The notes under the pieces were generated by a model. It saw nothing but the letters and a program-made list of their open reading frames with translations, was not told the origin of the DNA and ran no database searches. The translations under genes and the position numbers were made by a program. Of a DNA stretch of 64,000 nucleotides, positions 61,334 through 64,000 are shown piece by piece (the stretch's first letter is position 1; each line of letters opens with the position of its first letter). The DNA comes from Bacteroidota bacterium (GTDB lineage: Bacteria > Bacteroidota > Bacteroidia > Bacteroidales > NBLH01), in NCBI GenBank assembly GCA_025361565.1, contig JANYKN010000005.1, positions 1 to 64,000 on the forward strand. The letters run 5' to 3'.

Positions 61334-64000
61334 TTAAGTTGCCCTTTTAACCAACAATTGAATGGTTACTTTTGTACCAGCAACAGTACTATTATGGTGT
61401 AAGTCCATAATTTCAATCAGGTGAGCTTTGGTTTTGTTTTTTTCGTTCAAAAGTGCCAGCCTTTGTTCAATATTTTTAAGTCCCAGGCTGTTGTGGTTTT
61501 TAGAGCCGACCGTGGAAGAAAAAGATCGCCCAACCCCGTTGTCTTCTACAACTATTTTCAGAATATCATTTTGTATGCTGAAATCAACGGTTATTTGTCC
61601 TTTGGATTTTAAATGCAGTATACCATGTTTAATTGCATTTTCGATAAGGGGCTGCACCAGCATGGGTGGCAAAAGTATGCTTGCATCATTTGTGTTATCG
61701 AAAAAAGTGATTTCGAGTTTTTCTTTAAACCTGTTTTTTTCGAGTTCACTGTATTTTTTCAAAAAATCAATTTCTTTGCTTAGATGAATGTATTCTTCGG
61801 TAATGTTTTCGAGATTGGTGCGGATAACACTTGCCAGTTACCCAGGTTTATCAAGGAGTCTTCTTTGTTCTGGGCAAGTAATAATCCCTGAACAGATGTT
61901 AACGCATTAAATATAAAATGCGGGTTCATTTGCAATTGCACCGATCTTAATTTTATTTCGTTGAAGCGTGCTTCCCGTTCCACTTTTTCGTTTAATTTAT
62001 TTTCTTTGGCCTTGTAGTAATTTCGTGCGAGTCTACTAATTAATGCAGACAATAACATAATTATAGCTAATACAAACCACCATGTTTGCCAAAATGGAGT
62101 TTTTACTTTAAACGAAATTGCTTCGCAATAAGTTTGATGATCTTCTTTATTGTAAACCTCCATACGTATATTATAATTTCCCGGTCTTATGGATTGCAGG
62201 TTTATTTGGCTACCAGTTATCCATTCGCTGTTGTTTATCCTGTATCTGTACACTATATTGTGTGCGTTTGGGTATTTGGTAACAAAAAACTCAAATGATA
62301 TATTTTTGGCAGAAAAGGGTAATTTTGTGCCCTTTAACCTGTTAATTTCAATCTTTACACCGTTCAGTTCCACATTACGGTAATTAACATTTAAAAATGA
62401 TTTATAAAAATTGTATCCGTTAATTCTAATTATCTTATCGGGAGTATGCACATATATATTTCCTGACTTATCTTTTACCGGCGATGTTGCCGATATCCAT
62501 TCATATCCGTTATATTGGTTGTAGAAGAATTCAAACTCTGGTTTTTTCGAATATAGACTTGCTGTTGAAATGATATTCAAACCCTTATTGGTTGAAACAA
62601 ACAAATTTTTATTGTTAAATATAAGCCATTTGCAATTATCGCCAATCAAACCGGTACTATCTGGAGTAATTGTTTTTAATAATACAGGGCTATCATTAAA
62701 TCCTATTTGAAAAAGATTGCAATTAATTGAAGAACACCAAACATGCCCTGCATCATCTGCAACCATATCAGAAAGGTTGTTATCGATTGATGAATTGTTC
62801 TCATCGAGGTAATAAACTTTGGTATCTTTTATTGCATATATGCCATTATTGTTGGTACATAAATAAAGAATATTATTTGCCTCTATTATTTTAAAGATAT
62901 CTGTCAGCTTGCCTTTGCTGCTTTTGGGTTCAGTATAGTCACGTAGCAGCATCTTTCCGTAATATTGCCTGAGATTTTCGTAAACCAGGCTTATATATGC
63001 TTCGGATTGATTTTTTATAAGTAATGAACCTATTCCAAACGGGTGAAAAGTTTTCAAATCAGGTATTGAAACCAATCCTTGCGTAGTTTGTACAAACAAT
63101 TTTCCATTTATATGTTTGAGATCAGATAATTCTAATGCTGCATATGTTCCGAAATACCTGCTTACATCTTTGTTGTACCTTGCTTTCAGTTTTTTATATT
63201 CTGATGAGATCCTGTTTAGAATAATGTTTTTATCAATTTTTTGAATACAATGCTTATCTCTAAAAATCTGAACATTATTTTTTGTAAGTACAAATAGCGT
63301 ATCACCCTGAAAGTTAATATCAATTATTTCATTTGCATTGTTCTGATTATAAATTTCAAATGGTGAATCAAACAAACAGCTTAAACCATTATTTGCCCCA
63401 ATCCACGTTACGTTGGATAACTGGTCGATAAAAATAGAATTGATCCCATTTGCATTCAAAGCATAAGGAATTGGTTCTTCTTTGTGAGTAATAAGATTAA
63501 ATTTAATCAGGTCGCCCCTGAATCGTTTTTCGCCCATTCCACCAAGCAGCAAATGGGTTTTATCGTATTTAACAATTTTCCACACAAAAAATTGAGTATC
63601 CACCTTGGCGAATATTTTTTGATCGGTTATCTTATTCAAAGGATTGGAAAAGATACTGCAATATCCAGCTGTGTATATTGTGTCATTCATGATAAGAGAA
63701 GAAAATCTGCCATTTGAAGCAATAAATTTTGCATACGATTTTTCGGGAGCATATTTATTTATAAATAATTCATATAATCCGCCTCCTCCCGGAGTGTGCA
63801 TGGTGAAAAAAATCCTGGAACCTTGCTCTGAAATAGATGTAATTGATGATTTGAATTTTAAATCTTTTGGATGAATTACAGTTATTAATTTATTGCCTTT
63901 TAAAAGATATAGTCCGTAATCGGTTCCTGCCAGCACCATTTTATAATAACTGCTATAGTGCAGGGTACGAAATGAATTTGGGAATTTACCTGTTGTGTGG
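61334..64000 (-). pseudogene. Y_Y_Y-propeller LytS-type histidine kinase, frameshifted and cut by the window end
   Basis: The minus-strand frame is open from the window end (TTGKFPNSFRTLHY, MVLAGTDYGLYLLKG) through beta-propeller-type sensor repeats, a Y_Y_Y domain (NISFEFFVTKYPNAHNIVYRYRINNSEW), one membrane helix (WWFVLAIIMLLSALI) and the His-kinase motif LQMNPHFIFNALTSVQGLL. Near 61838-61841 a one-base loss (GGT AAC TGG where GGT AAx CTG is expected) shifts the frame, which ends at 61780. The other frame resumes LASVIRTNLENITEEYIHLSKEIDFLKKYSELEKNRF and carries the HATPase part (PMLVQPLIENAIKHGI, VEDNGVGRS, LGLKNIEQRL) to 61334. With one base restored it would be a normal sensor kinase. 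A sequencing error is possible. Confidence 0.85.

Noticed and set aside
1-64000. Retron, diversity-generating retroelement, integrase or tRNA-associated att site
   Set aside because: No reverse transcriptase, tyrosine/serine integrase or tRNA gene was found in any frame, so the island boundaries cannot be tied to a specific integration mechanism.

Overview
The window looks like chromosomal DNA of a member of the Bacteroidota, probably an environmental or uncultured Bacteroidia-type organism. The evidence is AT-rich sequence, T9SS-type C-terminal sorting domains, TAnnTTTG-type promoter boxes, a type II-C CRISPR-Cas locus with a ~46-nt repeat and a large Cas9, and several gene families typical of that phylum (BT4734/DUF3987 primase-like proteins, Y_Y_Y-propeller sensor kinases, HMA-AraC regulators). 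No rRNA or tRNA gene was recognised.

1-9.2 kb is a type II-C CRISPR-Cas locus. The array (583-2452) has 25 repeats and 24 spacers. All 24 spacers are exactly 30 nt, and one terminal repeat is decayed. Then come cas2, cas1, a broken REP-associated tyrosine transposase (RAYT) and cas9, all on the minus strand, followed by a plus-strand tracrRNA. The anti-repeat shows that crRNAs are read on the plus strand. Each intact repeat carries a Bacteroidota-type promoter (GTTG-N18-TATCTTTG) with the same box spacing as the tracrRNA promoter. Near-perfect 33-nt palindromes surround the RAYT, lie inside it, and bracket cas1-cas2.

9.5-43.7 kb is ordinary chromosome. In order it holds a phospholipid cluster (PlsC, diacylglycerol-kinase-like, HAD phosphatase); secreted and envelope proteins, including a nonsense-mutated T9SS protein; an O-antigen-ligase-like protein; ThuA and MBL-fold proteins; an HxlR/NmrA-type divergent pair; copper export (CopA with an HMA-AraC regulator); a NarL/DesK-type two-component pair beside Amt; an ankyrin protein; two methyl-accepting chemotaxis proteins; a small ABC system; an orphan response regulator; and a sulfite-reduction and siroheme operon (cysJ, cysI, Met8-like, cobA).

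43.8-52.5 kb is an accessory, defence-like island that begins with a 5'-truncated primase gene just after a terminator. It carries a DUF3987 protein, a fused type IIG-like restriction-methylation enzyme, a DinD homologue and a probable toxin-antitoxin-chaperone operon. The restriction enzyme contains, between methylase motif I and NPPY, an entire HUH/Y1-transposase-like domain whose DNA carries three perfect in-frame palindromes centred on GGGTTAACCC. This is the most unusual object in the window. It parallels the RAYT in the CRISPR locus, whose own palindromes also lie inside its reading frame.

52.7-64 kb holds a DUF6000-like protein, a 1284-residue LRR-Roc-COR (Roco) protein with a nuclease-like C-terminal domain that may lack its catalytic lysine, two small unknown genes, secreted proteins, and a frameshifted Y_Y_Y-propeller/LytS-type histidine kinase that runs off the right end. 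All calls come from reading the sequence; no database search was run.
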